Assembly: GCA_030427295.1 (NCBI GenBank)
Contig: JAUHWS010000007.1
Span: 1-45,947 of the forward strand
Reading direction: 5' to 3'
Source of the DNA: a bacterium
GTDB taxonomy: Bacteria > Patescibacteriota > Gracilibacteria > UM-FILTER-43-11
Length of the DNA: 45,947 bases
Below the pieces are notes generated by a model. The model was not told the DNA's origin. It saw nothing but the letters and a program-made list of their open reading frames with translations, and ran no database searches. The position numbers and the translations under genes were made by a program. Shown here in pieces: positions 1 to 9,018 of this stretch. Numbering within the stretch: position 1 is the stretch's first letter; each line of letters starts with the position of its first letter.

Positions 1-26
1 ATGACGTAATTCTTAAAAAGTGAGCT

Positions 27-365
27 CTAAGTTTCATCTTCTTTTCGCCCTAACTTTGAAATACCGGCCACTCCAAGAGTTGCTCCTGAGGTGGCTGCAA
101 GAGCTTCTGCAACATTATTTTTTTCTGTTAATAAAGCGGCTAAGCTTGCTATGCCGGCAGCTACTGCCAATCCAAGCAGCCATTTTCTAACATGATGGCG
201 GACATCTACTGCGACTCTTTCGGCTTTTTGTTCATTTGCTGAGGATTGCTCAGTTTCATTCTTAAGACCATCTGCTAATTCATATTGTATTCTTGCTACT
301 TCTTCATCCCTGTCGGTGTGTCTACTGCCGCCTCCTACTGAAATGCTTAGTTCCTCAAAACTCAT
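27..365 (-). CDS. Small hypothetical membrane protein
   Basis: Not recognised as a known family. The 112-residue product has a charged, hydrophilic first half (about residues 1-60, many E, R, Q) followed by a hydrophobic stretch WLLGLAVAAGIASLAALL (about 63-80) and a second small-residue-rich weakly hydrophobic segment (about 86-104), ending in a charged tail. This suggests one or two membrane segments with a cytoplasmic N-terminal part. The ATG lies 43 bp beyond the dnaE stop codon, so it could be co-transcribed with dnaE; no clear Shine-Dalgarno is visible. Its Ala/Gly-rich hydrophobic part resembles in style, not demonstrably in homology, the C-terminus of the large protein at 25357-27714. 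Function unknown; coding status likely but not certain. Confidence 0.65.
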   Translation of the reverse strand: MSFEELSISVGGGSRHTDRDEEVARIQYELADGLKNETEQSSANEQKAERVAVDVRHHVRKWLLGLAVAAGIASLAALLTEKNNVAEALAATSGATLGVAGISKLGRKEDET

Positions 366-408
366 GTCATTTTAATTAATCTCTATAACCTAATTACAAC
401 AAAATTAT

Positions 409-3400
409 TTATTTGTCAATCATTTCGTTGACTTTTCCTCTCAAGGACTCTTCCCATTTCACTTTGAGGGGGATGGGGAGCACCTTGTCTCCGATGACTA
501 ATTCTATCTCATCTTCGCCAGGGTGCGCTTCGAGAAGTTCTTTCAATTCCACAAAAAATGTTTTATCGACCTCGCGATTGATGAGGATTTGATGGGCTTT
601 TTTGTTGGTGAAAAGGGATTCATTGTCCAAGCTAGAAATTTCGGCTTCGTTGACGTTCAAGATTTCTTCCGCTTGCTCCACTTCTTCTTCCTCGGTGGCT
701 TGGCGGGTGGCGGCAACGTGGGATTCCCCCTCAGTCCAATAACCTTCTTTTTTGGCTTTTTCTTGAAGTTCCTCCAGGTTCATGGCTTCGACTTTGTCTA
801 CAATCACCTGCATTTCTCCCATGCGTTTGTCTAACTTCCCATCAATGAGTAGAATTCGTCCTTCCACTAAATCTTCAGCGATTTTTTGATAACCCTTGGG
901 AAAGGCCACAACATCAATTTTCCCCGTGGTATCTTCGATTTCGAGGATGGCCATCAGATCTCCTTTTTTAGTGGTGATTTTGCGGAAGGTGGTGAGCATT
1001 CCTCCTACTTTCACTGGTTTGCCCACGGTTTTGCTGGCGAGTTTTTTGGCAGGAATCACCTTTCGTTCGAAAAACTGAGAGAGCCCAACGAGGGGATGGG
1101 AGGAAACGTAAAGTCCCAAATATTCTTTTTCCCAGGTCAGCTTCTGAGCGTCTTTGGCGGGCTCAATCTCTTCTAATTTTAGGTGATCGGATGGGGCGTC
1201 ATCTCCCAAGCTATCAAAAAGACCGGCTTGTCCCACACGATGGGAGCTGGTGGCATTTTTGGCAAAGTCGGCAATGGCTTCTACGTTCAGGCCAATTTTT
1301 CGCCGTTCTCCAAACTCATCCATGGCCCCGCTGAAGGCCAGGGCTTCGATGGTTTTTTTGTTGAGGATTTTGGCAGGGACGCGTTTGGCAAAATCTTCCA
1401 AATTGTCAAATGGACGATCTTCTGCTTGCCGGGCTTCGATGATTTTTTGGACAGAGCTAGCGCCTAAGCCTTTGATGGCGGATAGTCCGAAGCGAATTTT
1501 TCCATCCTCCACCACGGTAAAGTTGGACAGGGACTCGTTCACGTCTGGAGGGAGCACTTGAATGCCCATTTGTTCACATTCTCCAATTTCAATCACGATG
1601 CGGTCGGTGTTTCCGTAGTCTGCTGACATCAGGGCGGTCATGAATTCGGTGGGGTAGCGGGCTTTTAAATAGGCGGTTTGATAGGCGATCATGGCGTAGC
1701 AGGCGGCGTGGGATTTGTTGAAACCATAACCGGCGAAGGGTTCGATCACTTTTTCGAAGATTTCAATGGCTAGTTTTTCAGAGTGTCCTTTTTCTTTGGC
1801 GCCTTCAATGAATTTTTCTCGTTGAGCCTCCAGTTCCGAGGCGATTTTTTTCCCAATAGCCCTCCTCAATAAGTCGGCCTCCCCCAAACTGAATCCAGCA
1901 AATACTTGGGCAATTTGTAGAATTTGCTCCTGATAAATCGCAATTCCGTAGGTCGTGTTCAAAATGGGTTCTAGGCTGGGATGAGCATATTCCGTTTTCT
2001 TTCGTCCATGTTTACCAGCGATGTAATCAGGAATCCATTCCATGGGTCCAGGTCGATATAGCGAGACCATGGCGATGATGTCTTCAAACTCGGTGGGTCT
2101 TAATTCCTTGAGGTAGCGCTTCATGCCGGCGGATTCCAATTGAAAGACTCCCGTGGTTTCTCCTCGTGCCATCAGTGCGTAGGCTTTTTTGTCATCGATG
2201 GGAATTTTTTTGAGATTGATCTTATCCCCCTTAGCTCTTTCGATGATTTTGAGGGTGGTTTGCAAAATGGTTAAGTTCTTGAGGCCTAAGAAGTCCATTT
2301 TGAGCAGTCCTAGGGCTTCCAGAGGTTTGGCTGAATACTGAGTGATGAGGCCTGAGTCATCCTTGGGGGGGTGCTGTAAGGCGGTGTACTTGGTCAGGGG
2401 TTCGTCGGCGATGACTACGGCACAAGCGTGGACGGACACGTGTCGGATGGCCCCTTCTAACTTCAGGGCGTTGTCCATCAGTTCCTTGTAGGTATCGTCT
2501 TTTTCGATGGCTTCCACCAATTCCGGGGATTTTTCTAAGGCTTCATCCAATGTCGTCCCTGGCCTTTCAGGAATCAACTTGGCGAATTCATTCATTTGGG
2601 CAAAGGGAATACCCATGGTTCGACCCACATCTTTGACGGCGGCGCGGGCGGCCAAGGTTCCAAAGGTACAAATCTGAGCGACACGGTCTCGGCCGTATTT
2701 TTGAGCTACATAATCGATCACTTCATCGCGGCGGTTATCGGCAAAGTCCAAATCGATATCAGGCATGGAGATACGGGCTGGGTTTAGGAAGCGTTCAAAG
2801 AGCAAATTGTATTTGAGGGGGTCGATGGTGGTGATGTCCAAACAATAGGATACGAGCGCTCCCGCGGCTGAGCCACGGCCGGGTCCTACGATGATTTGAT
2901 GGTCCTTGGCCCATTTGACGAAGTCCCAAACGATTAAGAAGTACCCAACAAACCCCATGTCGGTGATGATTTTGAGTTCGTATTCGAGGCGCTCGTTGAG
3001 CTGTTTGATCCATTCATCCGTTGAGGCAGTCACTTCTTGTATGGTTTTAACCCCTTTTTCCTCCAGTTGGTATTTGTTGATGAGTCCTTCGTAGCACAGT
3101 TCTTTCATGTATTCGATGTCGGTTTTTCCTTCAGGGACGGGAAAAGTAGGGATGCGGTAGGTGTCGAAGTCAAAACTCACATGGCATCGCTCTGCAATTT
3201 TTGTGGTGTTTTCAATGGCTTCGGGCACGTGCTCAAAGGCTTTGATGATGGCATTGGGATCATGCATGGAATAATCGGCATTCATCATGCTGAAACGACC
3301 GGGGTCGTCCAAATTCCGGGCACTTGCGATACAGGTCATGATGTCTTGAGCCACATTGTCTTCGGGATTCACGTAATGGATATCCACTGAAGCCACTAGG

Positions 3401-4008
3401 GGGATGTTGTGTTTTTTCCCCAATTCAATGAGCTGATCGTTGACGGTTTGTTGTTGGGAAAGGGCGGGGTGATGTTCGAGTTGCAAGTAAAAGTTGTCTT
3501 TCCCAAAGGTGCTTTGAAAGCGTTCGACCATTTCATCTGCCTTTTGTTTATCCCCGTTCAAAAGGGCTTGAGGGATGTCTCCCCAGATGGAACCCGACAG
3601 GGCAATGATGCCCTTGGAATGCTTTTTCATCAGGTCCCAGTCGACACGTGGTTTGTAGTAATAACCGTCCATGCTGGCGATAGTAGCCATTTTGAGGAGG
3701 TTTTCGTAGCCTTCTTGGGTTTCGGCGAGTAAGACCGCTCGGGTTCGTTTGTTGTCTATTTGATGGCGTTTGTCAGTCAGTTTGTTGAAGGCGATGTAAA
3801 CGTCACAGCCAATGATGGGTTTGATGTCGTGATTTTTGCAGGCTTTATAAAACTCAATGGCCCCGTGCATGGTTCCATGTTCGGTCATTCCCAGGGCAGT
3901 TGCCCCTTGCTCTTTGGCTTTTTTGACGTATTCTTCGGGTTTGGAAAGTCCACTTAAAATGGAGTAGTAGGAATGGGTGTGTAGGTGGACAAAAGGGGAT
4001 GCTGACAT
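409..4008 (-). CDS. dnaE: DNA polymerase III subunit alpha
   Basis: Replicative DNA polymerase catalytic subunit (C-family), extending DNA with the beta clamp and tau complex. It is 1199 residues, usual for DnaE. The N-terminal PHP domain (about 1-290) shows the metal-site signatures HLHTH (8-12), MTEHGTMHG (about 41-49) and SVDIHY (about 207-212). The palm contains GPGRGSAAG (about 375-383) and PDIDLDF (416-422) with catalytic aspartates; a third aspartate is likely in KMDFLGLKNLT (about residue 575). A tandem HhH region with FGLSAIKGLG follows, then an OB-fold (KVGGMLTTFRKITTKKGDLM) and a C-terminal tail that may bind tau. Upstream, 60 bp before the ATG, is a run of six 11-bp repeats (4069-4134). 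No DnaQ-type exonuclease domain is fused, so this is DnaE, not PolC. Confidence 0.97.
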   Translation of the reverse strand: MSASPFVHLHTHSYYSILSGLSKPEEYVKKAKEQGATALGMTEHGTMHGAIEFYKACKNHDIKPIIGCDVYIAFNKLTDKRHQIDNKRTRAVLLAETQEGYENLLKMATIASMDGYYYKPRVDWDLMKKHSKGIIALSGSIWGDIPQALLNGDKQKADEMVERFQSTFGKDNFYLQLEHHPALSQQQTVNDQLIELGKKHNIPLVASVDIHYVNPEDNVAQDIMTCIASARNLDDPGRFSMMNADYSMHDPNAIIKAFEHVPEAIENTTKIAERCHVSFDFDTYRIPTFPVPEGKTDIEYMKELCYEGLINKYQLEEKGVKTIQEVTASTDEWIKQLNERLEYELKIITDMGFVGYFLIVWDFVKWAKDHQIIVGPGRGSAAGALVSYCLDITTIDPLKYNLLFERFLNPARISMPDIDLDFADNRRDEVIDYVAQKYGRDRVAQICTFGTLAARAAVKDVGRTMGIPFAQMNEFAKLIPERPGTTLDEALEKSPELVEAIEKDDTYKELMDNALKLEGAIRHVSVHACAVVIADEPLTKYTALQHPPKDDSGLITQYSAKPLEALGLLKMDFLGLKNLTILQTTLKIIERAKGDKINLKKIPIDDKKAYALMARGETTGVFQLESAGMKRYLKELRPTEFEDIIAMVSLYRPGPMEWIPDYIAGKHGRKKTEYAHPSLEPILNTTYGIAIYQEQILQIAQVFAGFSLGEADLLRRAIGKKIASELEAQREKFIEGAKEKGHSEKLAIEIFEKVIEPFAGYGFNKSHAACYAMIAYQTAYLKARYPTEFMTALMSADYGNTDRIVIEIGECEQMGIQVLPPDVNESLSNFTVVEDGKIRFGLSAIKGLGASSVQKIIEARQAEDRPFDNLEDFAKRVPAKILNKKTIEALAFSGAMDEFGERRKIGLNVEAIADFAKNATSSHRVGQAGLFDSLGDDAPSDHLKLEEIEPAKDAQKLTWEKEYLGLYVSSHPLVGLSQFFERKVIPAKKLASKTVGKPVKVGGMLTTFRKITTKKGDLMAILEIEDTTGKIDVVAFPKGYQKIAEDLVEGRILLIDGKLDKRMGEMQVIVDKVEAMNLEELQEKAKKEGYWTEGESHVAATRQATEEEEVEQAEEILNVNEAEISSLDNESLFTNKKAHQILINREVDKTFFVELKELLEAHPGEDEIELVIGDKVLPIPLKVKWEESLRGKVNEMIDK

Positions 4009-4068
4009 GGCTTGATTTAGAGTCGTTAGATGTTTTTATTTTACCTTTTTTTGGTGGAAAAGGCGACC

Positions 4069-4134
4069 TGTTCGAATGGTTTGCGAATGGGTTACGGATT
4101 GTTCCACGAACTGTTTACGAATTGGTTGCGGATA
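4069..4134. repeat. Six-unit 11-bp tandem repeat upstream of dnaE
   Basis: Six adjoining units, mostly 11 bp, with consensus GNTTRCGRATK: 4069-4078, GTTTGCGAATG (4079-4089), GGTTACGGATT (4090-4100), a 12-bp variant (4101-4112), GTTTACGAATT (4113-4123) and GGTTGCGGATA (4124-4134). The same units occur upstream of clpB (45398-45430 and 45485-45517), in the same orientation relative to the gene. The period is close to one helical turn, so a protein could bind all units on one DNA face. Function unknown. Confidence 0.75.
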
Positions 4135-4317
4135 GGATGTGAATTGTCTTTGTTTAAGGATTAGGGATTACGTAGTGCGTATTATGTGTCAGTAGGATTT
4201 TCTTTTTTCTTCGCATCTTCCGCACTGGAGCAATTTTTTAGATTGCTTCGATCGTCGTAAATTCTTGGAGCCCACTACACTTACGCTCCAGCTACAAGTT
4301 CGTTTGAATTGATGGAA

Positions 4318-4772
4318 GTATATACCTATCCTCTCCTAAACTATATACCTATGTCTTAATTCATTCCAGTTCACCCCAATATTTATCAATACTTTCCAAA
4401 CAAATCCTAAACTTGAATTTCTAATGTCCAAATTGCTTTGAATTTGTTTTATTTAAGCTATTTAAATTCTGAATAAGGTTTAAAAATACACATTCTGAAT
4501 TCGGTTTTATTTAGAAGCTAGAAACTAAAAAATTAGAAATTGAGAAGAAATATATACTAACCCCAACCCAAAGTATATACCTAAGTGTATGGTTGTCATT
4601 CCATGGCCTGACCATGGAATCGTCTGAATTCAGAGACTCTAAATACAGACAACTCTTGGATCAAGCCTGCCTGCCGGCAGGCAGGTCCAAGGGTGACAAA
4701 TGGTTTTTCATTGCTCAATCAAGGCGAGGTAATCCTTCGGCCTTGCTCAAGACAAGCTATCTTCGCCTTCAT
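4318..4772 (-). repeat. Composite intergenic repeat, copy 1 (inverted orientation)
   Basis: This copy reads on the minus strand. In element order: hairpin 1 arms GAAGGCGA/TCGCCTT (about 4764-4772 and 4724-4732); hairpin 2 with a CTTGGA/TCCAAG stem around a 20-bp palindrome; hairpin 3 ATTCCATGG/CCATGGAAT (4598-4620); module A with 8-mers at 4573-4580 and 4550-4557; a middle segment with AAACAAAT-type inverted arms; and module B with 8-mers at 4341-4348 and 4318-4325. Each 8-mer pair is spaced exactly 23 bp. It fills most of the gap between the dnaE upstream region and the stop codon of the membrane protein gene at 4793. Apart from this repeat and the 11-bp array, I see no gene in 4009-4792. 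Confidence 0.8.
4666..4685. repeat. Perfect 20-bp palindrome CCTGCCTGCCGGCAGGCAGG
   Basis: A perfect 20-bp GC-rich palindrome nested inside hairpin 2 of composite repeat copy 1, between CTTGGA and TCCAAG arms. A shorter form, CCTGCCGGCAGG, occurs at 38374-38385 inside another fragment of the same repeat family. It looks like a module inserted into pre-existing hairpins. Its base composition stands out from the AT-rich surroundings. Confidence 0.8.
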
Positions 4773-4792
4773 TCGTATTATATATATATCTA

Positions 4793-5524
4793 TCAAACCT
4801 CATCACTGGTGTCTTCATCGTCTTCATCTTCCTCGCCCTCTTCGTTTTCGGATGACTTTTCAACCAGATTATCTCCACCTAGGTCGGTTTGAATGTTGAG
4901 GGCATCCACTCCGTAAGACTTTAAAAAGTTGTCATAAATCAGTTCGGCGAAGCCTCCTATGAGTTCTAGAATGAGCCAGACCATGGGCATGGCGATGAGA
5001 ATGACGAGTTGTTCAGAAATGTTTGAGCTGAGGACAAACAGGGCGATGCCAATGCTTATAAAAATCCCTAAGGCATTGGAATAAATGCCCAAGAGGGAAT
5101 ATTCGTAGCCAGCCAACACTTCCATGATTAGCGATGAAATGAAGGCGCTCAATAAAAAGTGCATGGCGAGGATGCCGATATTTAATCCTAAGGGAATCCC
5201 AATCAAATAAATGGGAATGGTGAGGAAAAACAGGATAAGATTGAAAACAAAGACTTGAGTGATGATGGTTTTGCGTCGGCTGTATTTTTGGTTGTCTAAA
5301 AAGGTCAGTCCCACAGCGGTGATGGTGTTGGCGGTGATGGTGGCTAGAAAGGCGATCACAATAACTGCAAAGAAAGTCAGCGAATTGGTTTCCCCATTGG
5401 TCACAAAAGAGCTGATCAAAAATAAGGCGATGAAGGCCACGAGCATGCCAGCAATTCCTCCCGCTAGGCCACTGAGGAGTCTGAGGAGAAACAAATTGAA
5501 GGAGAGCGGTCGTTTTTCATTCAT
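4793..5524 (-). CDS. Hypothetical multi-pass membrane protein
   Basis: Family not recognised. The 243-residue product has about six or seven hydrophobic segments (roughly residues 13-38, 49-75, 88-110, 112-130, 147-168, 171-195) and a very acidic C-terminal tail (about 220-243, mostly E and D). The start ATG at 5524 is 16 bp beyond the stop of the SLH/DKNYY gene upstream (5541), so it is probably the last gene of an lspA-SLH-SLH-membrane protein run. The acidic tail is likely cytoplasmic. It is not clearly a transporter: no nucleotide-binding or substrate motif is visible. The composite repeat begins about 20 bp after its stop codon. Confidence 0.8.
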   Translation of the reverse strand: MNEKRPLSFNLFLLRLLSGLAGGIAGMLVAFIALFLISSFVTNGETNSLTFFAVIVIAFLATITANTITAVGLTFLDNQKYSRRKTIITQVFVFNLILFFLTIPIYLIGIPLGLNIGILAMHFLLSAFISSLIMEVLAGYEYSLLGIYSNALGIFISIGIALFVLSSNISEQLVILIAMPMVWLILELIGGFAELIYDNFLKSYGVDALNIQTDLGGDNLVEKSSENEEGEEDEDDEDTSDEV

Positions 5525-5540
5525 GGTGGCTGATTTTTAA

Positions 5541-7367
5541 TTAAATGGCTGTACAGATTAGGGCATCGTTTTGATCTCGTTCTATATCACATTCATCTCC
5601 ATTGGCATCTATTAATGATACTCCACTACTAGGTTCTACCGTATCCTGATCTAGAGGGTGGGATTTTATTCGTTCATTATTGTAATAGAGATGGTCTTTG
5701 TCTTTAGAAAAGTCAGTGGGGAAGTCATATTCTTCATCATAAAGTATTTCGAAGCTGTCTAGATCGGTTCCTTCAATGACCCCCCTGTTTCCATAATAGA
5801 TGTTTTTTTCGTCTTTATAAAATCTTCCATCCAGGTATTCAAAAGATTCCATATCTACATCAATATTTTCAGGAATTGTGTCGAAGATGTATACATTGTC
5901 TTTGTCTCTGGCGATATGGTAGTCAAATACTTCGAAGCTTGCTTGGTCTGGCTCTGGGAATATGATGTGGTACCACACGTAGGTGTGATTTTTGTCTTGA
6001 GCATATTTGTCGTTTAACACTTTAAAGGTTGTTGGATCGGCTTCTTTGATGGGGTGCCAGCTATTTTGGAAATCCACATAGTAGGCACTATTTTTGTCCA
6101 TCGAATAATTTTCATTCAAGCGTTTGAAACTGTCAACGTCGATTTCGTCTGTTTTACGGTTTTGATAGTACACATGATTCTTGTCTTTGCTGTACCAATC
6201 GCCTAGGACTTCAAAGCTATTCGCATCAACGTTGTCGATGTTGTGGCTGTTGAAATAAATTCGATCATCACTCCTTAAATGATCACAGCTAAGAAGCACA
6301 AAATTTTGACGCTCGTGAGTGCCAAAATCGTACTCTTGAGCTCCTTCTCCATCGGCTAAATATTCGTTCATGAGGTAGTAATGGCCTTCACCTTCACCAC
6401 ACTCGATGAAGTCTTCTTGCTTGACCTCTCCCGCTTGATTAAAACGAATGAGGTGATTGGTTGAGATGGTTTCATCCTCCTTGTCTGGCACCGCGATTGA
6501 GAAAAGGAGATCCCCATTTGTTTCTAGACAAATTTCTCCCTCATAACTTTGCACTTCAACGTTTTCTCCGTAGTTGGCTGAAAGGTATTTATTTATGAAG
6601 GTGACGGCTTCATTTTCGTTGATGCGATGACAAACGGGTCTGTTTTGAGTGAAAATGTTGATGTCCTTTTTTGAGAATTCCACATCTCTCAATAGTTGGC
6701 TATACTTAGTCCATCCATTTTCAGCCACCAGCTTTGCTTTCATCAAAAACGTGGCGGTTTTCTCTCGAGAAATGTTATTTGAAAGGGTCATGGCATTGGT
6801 TGAACTCCCTAAATCCAGGATGTTTTTTGCATTGGCAAAGGCGGTATAGGGGGCATACCATTTGCTTGGATCAATTTGGATGTTGTCTACGGTCACGTAA
6901 AATTTATTGTACTGAATGAGCTCTTCTTCCGTTTGATTTTCGATGGCCTCTTTGAAAAGGGGGTTCAGTATGATTTTGAGGGCTTGTTGTTCAGTGACGG
7001 AATCGGCCGGTCCAAATAATCCTGATTCGTATCCATTGATCCACCCTTGTTCTTTGGCATAGCAAACAGAGGCGGCAAACCACTGATTGGTCACATCGGG
7101 AAAACAGTTATTATAAAGATTTGCATCGAGCTCCAGGTTTTTTTCTCGAGCCATGATGGTCATCAGCTCCGCGCGGTTTATTTCTTTATTTAACTGAAAT
7201 GTTCCATCATCGTAGCCATTAAAAATTTCTTCCCGATGTAAATACTCGATGACGGGGTAATTGGAATGGTCTGGGGGGACGTCTGAAAAAGTGGCTTCAG
7301 TGGCATACGTTGGGCTTGTACTGGCTAATATCAAACATCCGATGAGGATTTTGTCTTTAAATTTCAC
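5541..7367 (-). CDS. Secreted SLH-domain protein with DKNYY repeats (paralogue 2)
   Basis: Likely cell-surface protein of 608 residues. An N-terminal signal peptide (about 1-22, ending PTYA) lacks a lipobox, so Sec export with signal peptidase I cleavage is likely. S-layer homology-like motifs follow (about 26-130: ATFSDVPPDH, NGYDDGTFQLNKEINRAELM, CFPDVTNQWF). From about 370 to 590 there are at least six copies of the DKNYY-type motif (KDKNHVYY, MDKNSAYY, QDKNHTYV, RDKDNVYI, KDEKNIYY, KDKDHLYY), a repeat of unknown function found in surface proteins. It is a paralogue of the gene immediately upstream (7373-9007; 5-bp gap), sharing architecture and motifs such as CYAKEQGW. The SLH part probably anchors it to the wall or an S-layer; the ligand of the DKNYY part is unknown. 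Confidence 0.85.
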   Translation of the reverse strand: MKFKDKILIGCLILASTSPTYATEATFSDVPPDHSNYPVIEYLHREEIFNGYDDGTFQLNKEINRAELMTIMAREKNLELDANLYNNCFPDVTNQWFAASVCYAKEQGWINGYESGLFGPADSVTEQQALKIILNPLFKEAIENQTEEELIQYNKFYVTVDNIQIDPSKWYAPYTAFANAKNILDLGSSTNAMTLSNNISREKTATFLMKAKLVAENGWTKYSQLLRDVEFSKKDINIFTQNRPVCHRINENEAVTFINKYLSANYGENVEVQSYEGEICLETNGDLLFSIAVPDKEDETISTNHLIRFNQAGEVKQEDFIECGEGEGHYYLMNEYLADGEGAQEYDFGTHERQNFVLLSCDHLRSDDRIYFNSHNIDNVDANSFEVLGDWYSKDKNHVYYQNRKTDEIDVDSFKRLNENYSMDKNSAYYVDFQNSWHPIKEADPTTFKVLNDKYAQDKNHTYVWYHIIFPEPDQASFEVFDYHIARDKDNVYIFDTIPENIDVDMESFEYLDGRFYKDEKNIYYGNRGVIEGTDLDSFEILYDEEYDFPTDFSKDKDHLYYNNERIKSHPLDQDTVEPSSGVSLIDANGDECDIERDQNDALICTAI

Positions 7368-7372
7368 TAAGA

Positions 7373-9007
7373 TTAGTAATAGTTATAGTAAATAATATTG
7401 GAATTATCATTCGTGTCGATGGCATTATTATTTTCTTCAATGGGATGACCATACTTGTATTCACGCTCGGCATCTTTATAGCGACCTTCTTCTAGGTATT
7501 CAAAGCTGGCCATATCGACGCCTTCTACTGTAAAAGAACCATAATAAACGTGATCTTTGTCTCTGGCCAGATCGTCTTCTAGAACTTCAAAAGTTTCTAA
7601 ATCGGGTTGAGGGTTGAGTCGATTGGCTCCATAATATACTGACTTGGCGTCACGAGCATAATTGCCTTCCAAGACCTCAAAAGTGTCTGTGTCTAATACG
7701 ATGGCTTTTAATTCGTACAGTTCGTCTAAATAGTAGTAGACCAAGCGGTCTCCTTTAATGTAGTGCTCATTGAGGGCTTGGTAATTCTTGTCATAAAAAT
7801 GCTCGTCGATCAGATTTTGATTGTAAATGTGGTTTTTATCAAAGCTGTAGGTTTCACTGAAGACATCAAAGGTGCTAATATCTACTCCTTCAATTTGATG
7901 ATTGCCAAAATAGATCTTGTCATCTGCTTTTATATAGTTGCAAGCGATGAATTTGAAATTTTTGTGTTCTCCGTAGCCCAAACTATAATTTTCGTCTCCG
8001 TCTTGAAAGTTTGTAAGCCACTGAAAATTGAAGCCCACTGGATCGCAAGCAATGGAGTCTTCAGCAAGGACATTGCCATTTCGATCAAAGCGAACGATTT
8101 GATGCATGGCGTCTTTTTCAAATACAGCCCCAACTGAATAAAGAATATTCCCATTTGATTCCAAACAGACATGTCCATCGTCTAAATAAGGCATGCCTGT
8201 ATCTTCTGGGGCAAGGGCACCGTAACGTGATTCCATATAATCTTTTATGAATGGTGTATCTTTGTTGTCTGTCATTGGATAGCATCGTGGCAAATTTGCT
8301 GGTTTGATGTCCATGCTTAATAAATATCTGTCCTTTAAAAATGGATAAAATGTTACCCATTCGTTTTTGTGCATTAGTTTAGCCTTTAGTAATATATCAG
8401 CTACTTCGCCACGTTTGATAAACTCTTTGTAGGAGGCATTAAAATATGGATAACTGCTGTAAAAAGCAGTGAGGTTTTTTTGATATGCGAATGAAAAATA
8501 CGGTTTAGCCCATTCGCTTATCACTACAATTGTTCCTGTGATTTCTTCTGGAGCGTACTCGTCTTCTGTCAAAGCTTCAATTTCATCACTAAAGAATGGT
8601 CTGAGGATAATTTTAAGTGCTTCTTCACGTGAGACCAGTCGATTTGGTTCGAAAAGCCCCGTGTCGTAACCTTGCACCCATCCTTGTTCCTTGGCATAGC
8701 AAACGGGAGCAGCAAACCATTGGTCGGTTACGTCTGGGAAACAGTTTTTATAAACATCTGGCTCAGGATTCAAGCCTTGTTCTCGAATCATAACGGTCAT
8801 CAATTCGGCCCGGTTCATGTTTTTTTCTAATTGAAAGGTTCCATCTTCATATCCCTTAAAAATCCCTTCTTGATGCAAATATTCAAGGGTTGAGTGGTTG
8901 GGATTTTCTGGCAGAACATCTGAGAAAGTTTGGTCTGCAGCCCTAGTTGGGCTGATGATTATTAATGCTAAGAAGGCGCTAGCAAGGATTTTATTTTTGA
9001 ATTTCAT
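7373..9007 (-). CDS. Secreted SLH-domain protein with DKNYY repeats (paralogue 1)
   Basis: 544-residue paralogue of the next gene. The signal peptide (about 1-23, ending SPTRA) is followed by SLH-type motifs (QTFSDVLPEN, KGYEDGTFQLEKNMNRAELM, CFPDVTDQWF, GYDTGLFEPN) over about residues 26-135. The C-terminal half carries DKNYY-like repeats (FDKNHIYN, RDAKSVYY, RDKDHVYY), fewer than its neighbour, and ends in a Tyr/Asn-rich tail. The start ATG lies 11 bp beyond the lspA stop codon, suggesting one transcript with lspA. Tandem duplication is clear from shared length, order and wording of motifs, with later divergence. A surface structural or adhesive role is inferred, not shown. Confidence 0.85.
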   Translation of the reverse strand: MKFKNKILASAFLALIIISPTRAADQTFSDVLPENPNHSTLEYLHQEGIFKGYEDGTFQLEKNMNRAELMTVMIREQGLNPEPDVYKNCFPDVTDQWFAAPVCYAKEQGWVQGYDTGLFEPNRLVSREEALKIILRPFFSDEIEALTEDEYAPEEITGTIVVISEWAKPYFSFAYQKNLTAFYSSYPYFNASYKEFIKRGEVADILLKAKLMHKNEWVTFYPFLKDRYLLSMDIKPANLPRCYPMTDNKDTPFIKDYMESRYGALAPEDTGMPYLDDGHVCLESNGNILYSVGAVFEKDAMHQIVRFDRNGNVLAEDSIACDPVGFNFQWLTNFQDGDENYSLGYGEHKNFKFIACNYIKADDKIYFGNHQIEGVDISTFDVFSETYSFDKNHIYNQNLIDEHFYDKNYQALNEHYIKGDRLVYYYLDELYELKAIVLDTDTFEVLEGNYARDAKSVYYGANRLNPQPDLETFEVLEDDLARDKDHVYYGSFTVEGVDMASFEYLEEGRYKDAEREYKYGHPIEENNNAIDTNDNSNIIYYNYY

Positions 9008-9018
9008 GATTTTATTTT

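Noticed and set aside
523-3957. Several plus-strand open frames inside dnaE (for example 3037-3390)
   Set aside because: They are antisense to a clear 1199-residue polymerase, have no recognisable domains, and reflect codon bias of the real gene.
4593-4892. 99-residue plus-strand open frame between dnaE and the membrane protein gene
   Set aside because: It crosses the composite repeat hairpins and the antisense of the acidic tail (poly-Ser), so is not a credible gene.
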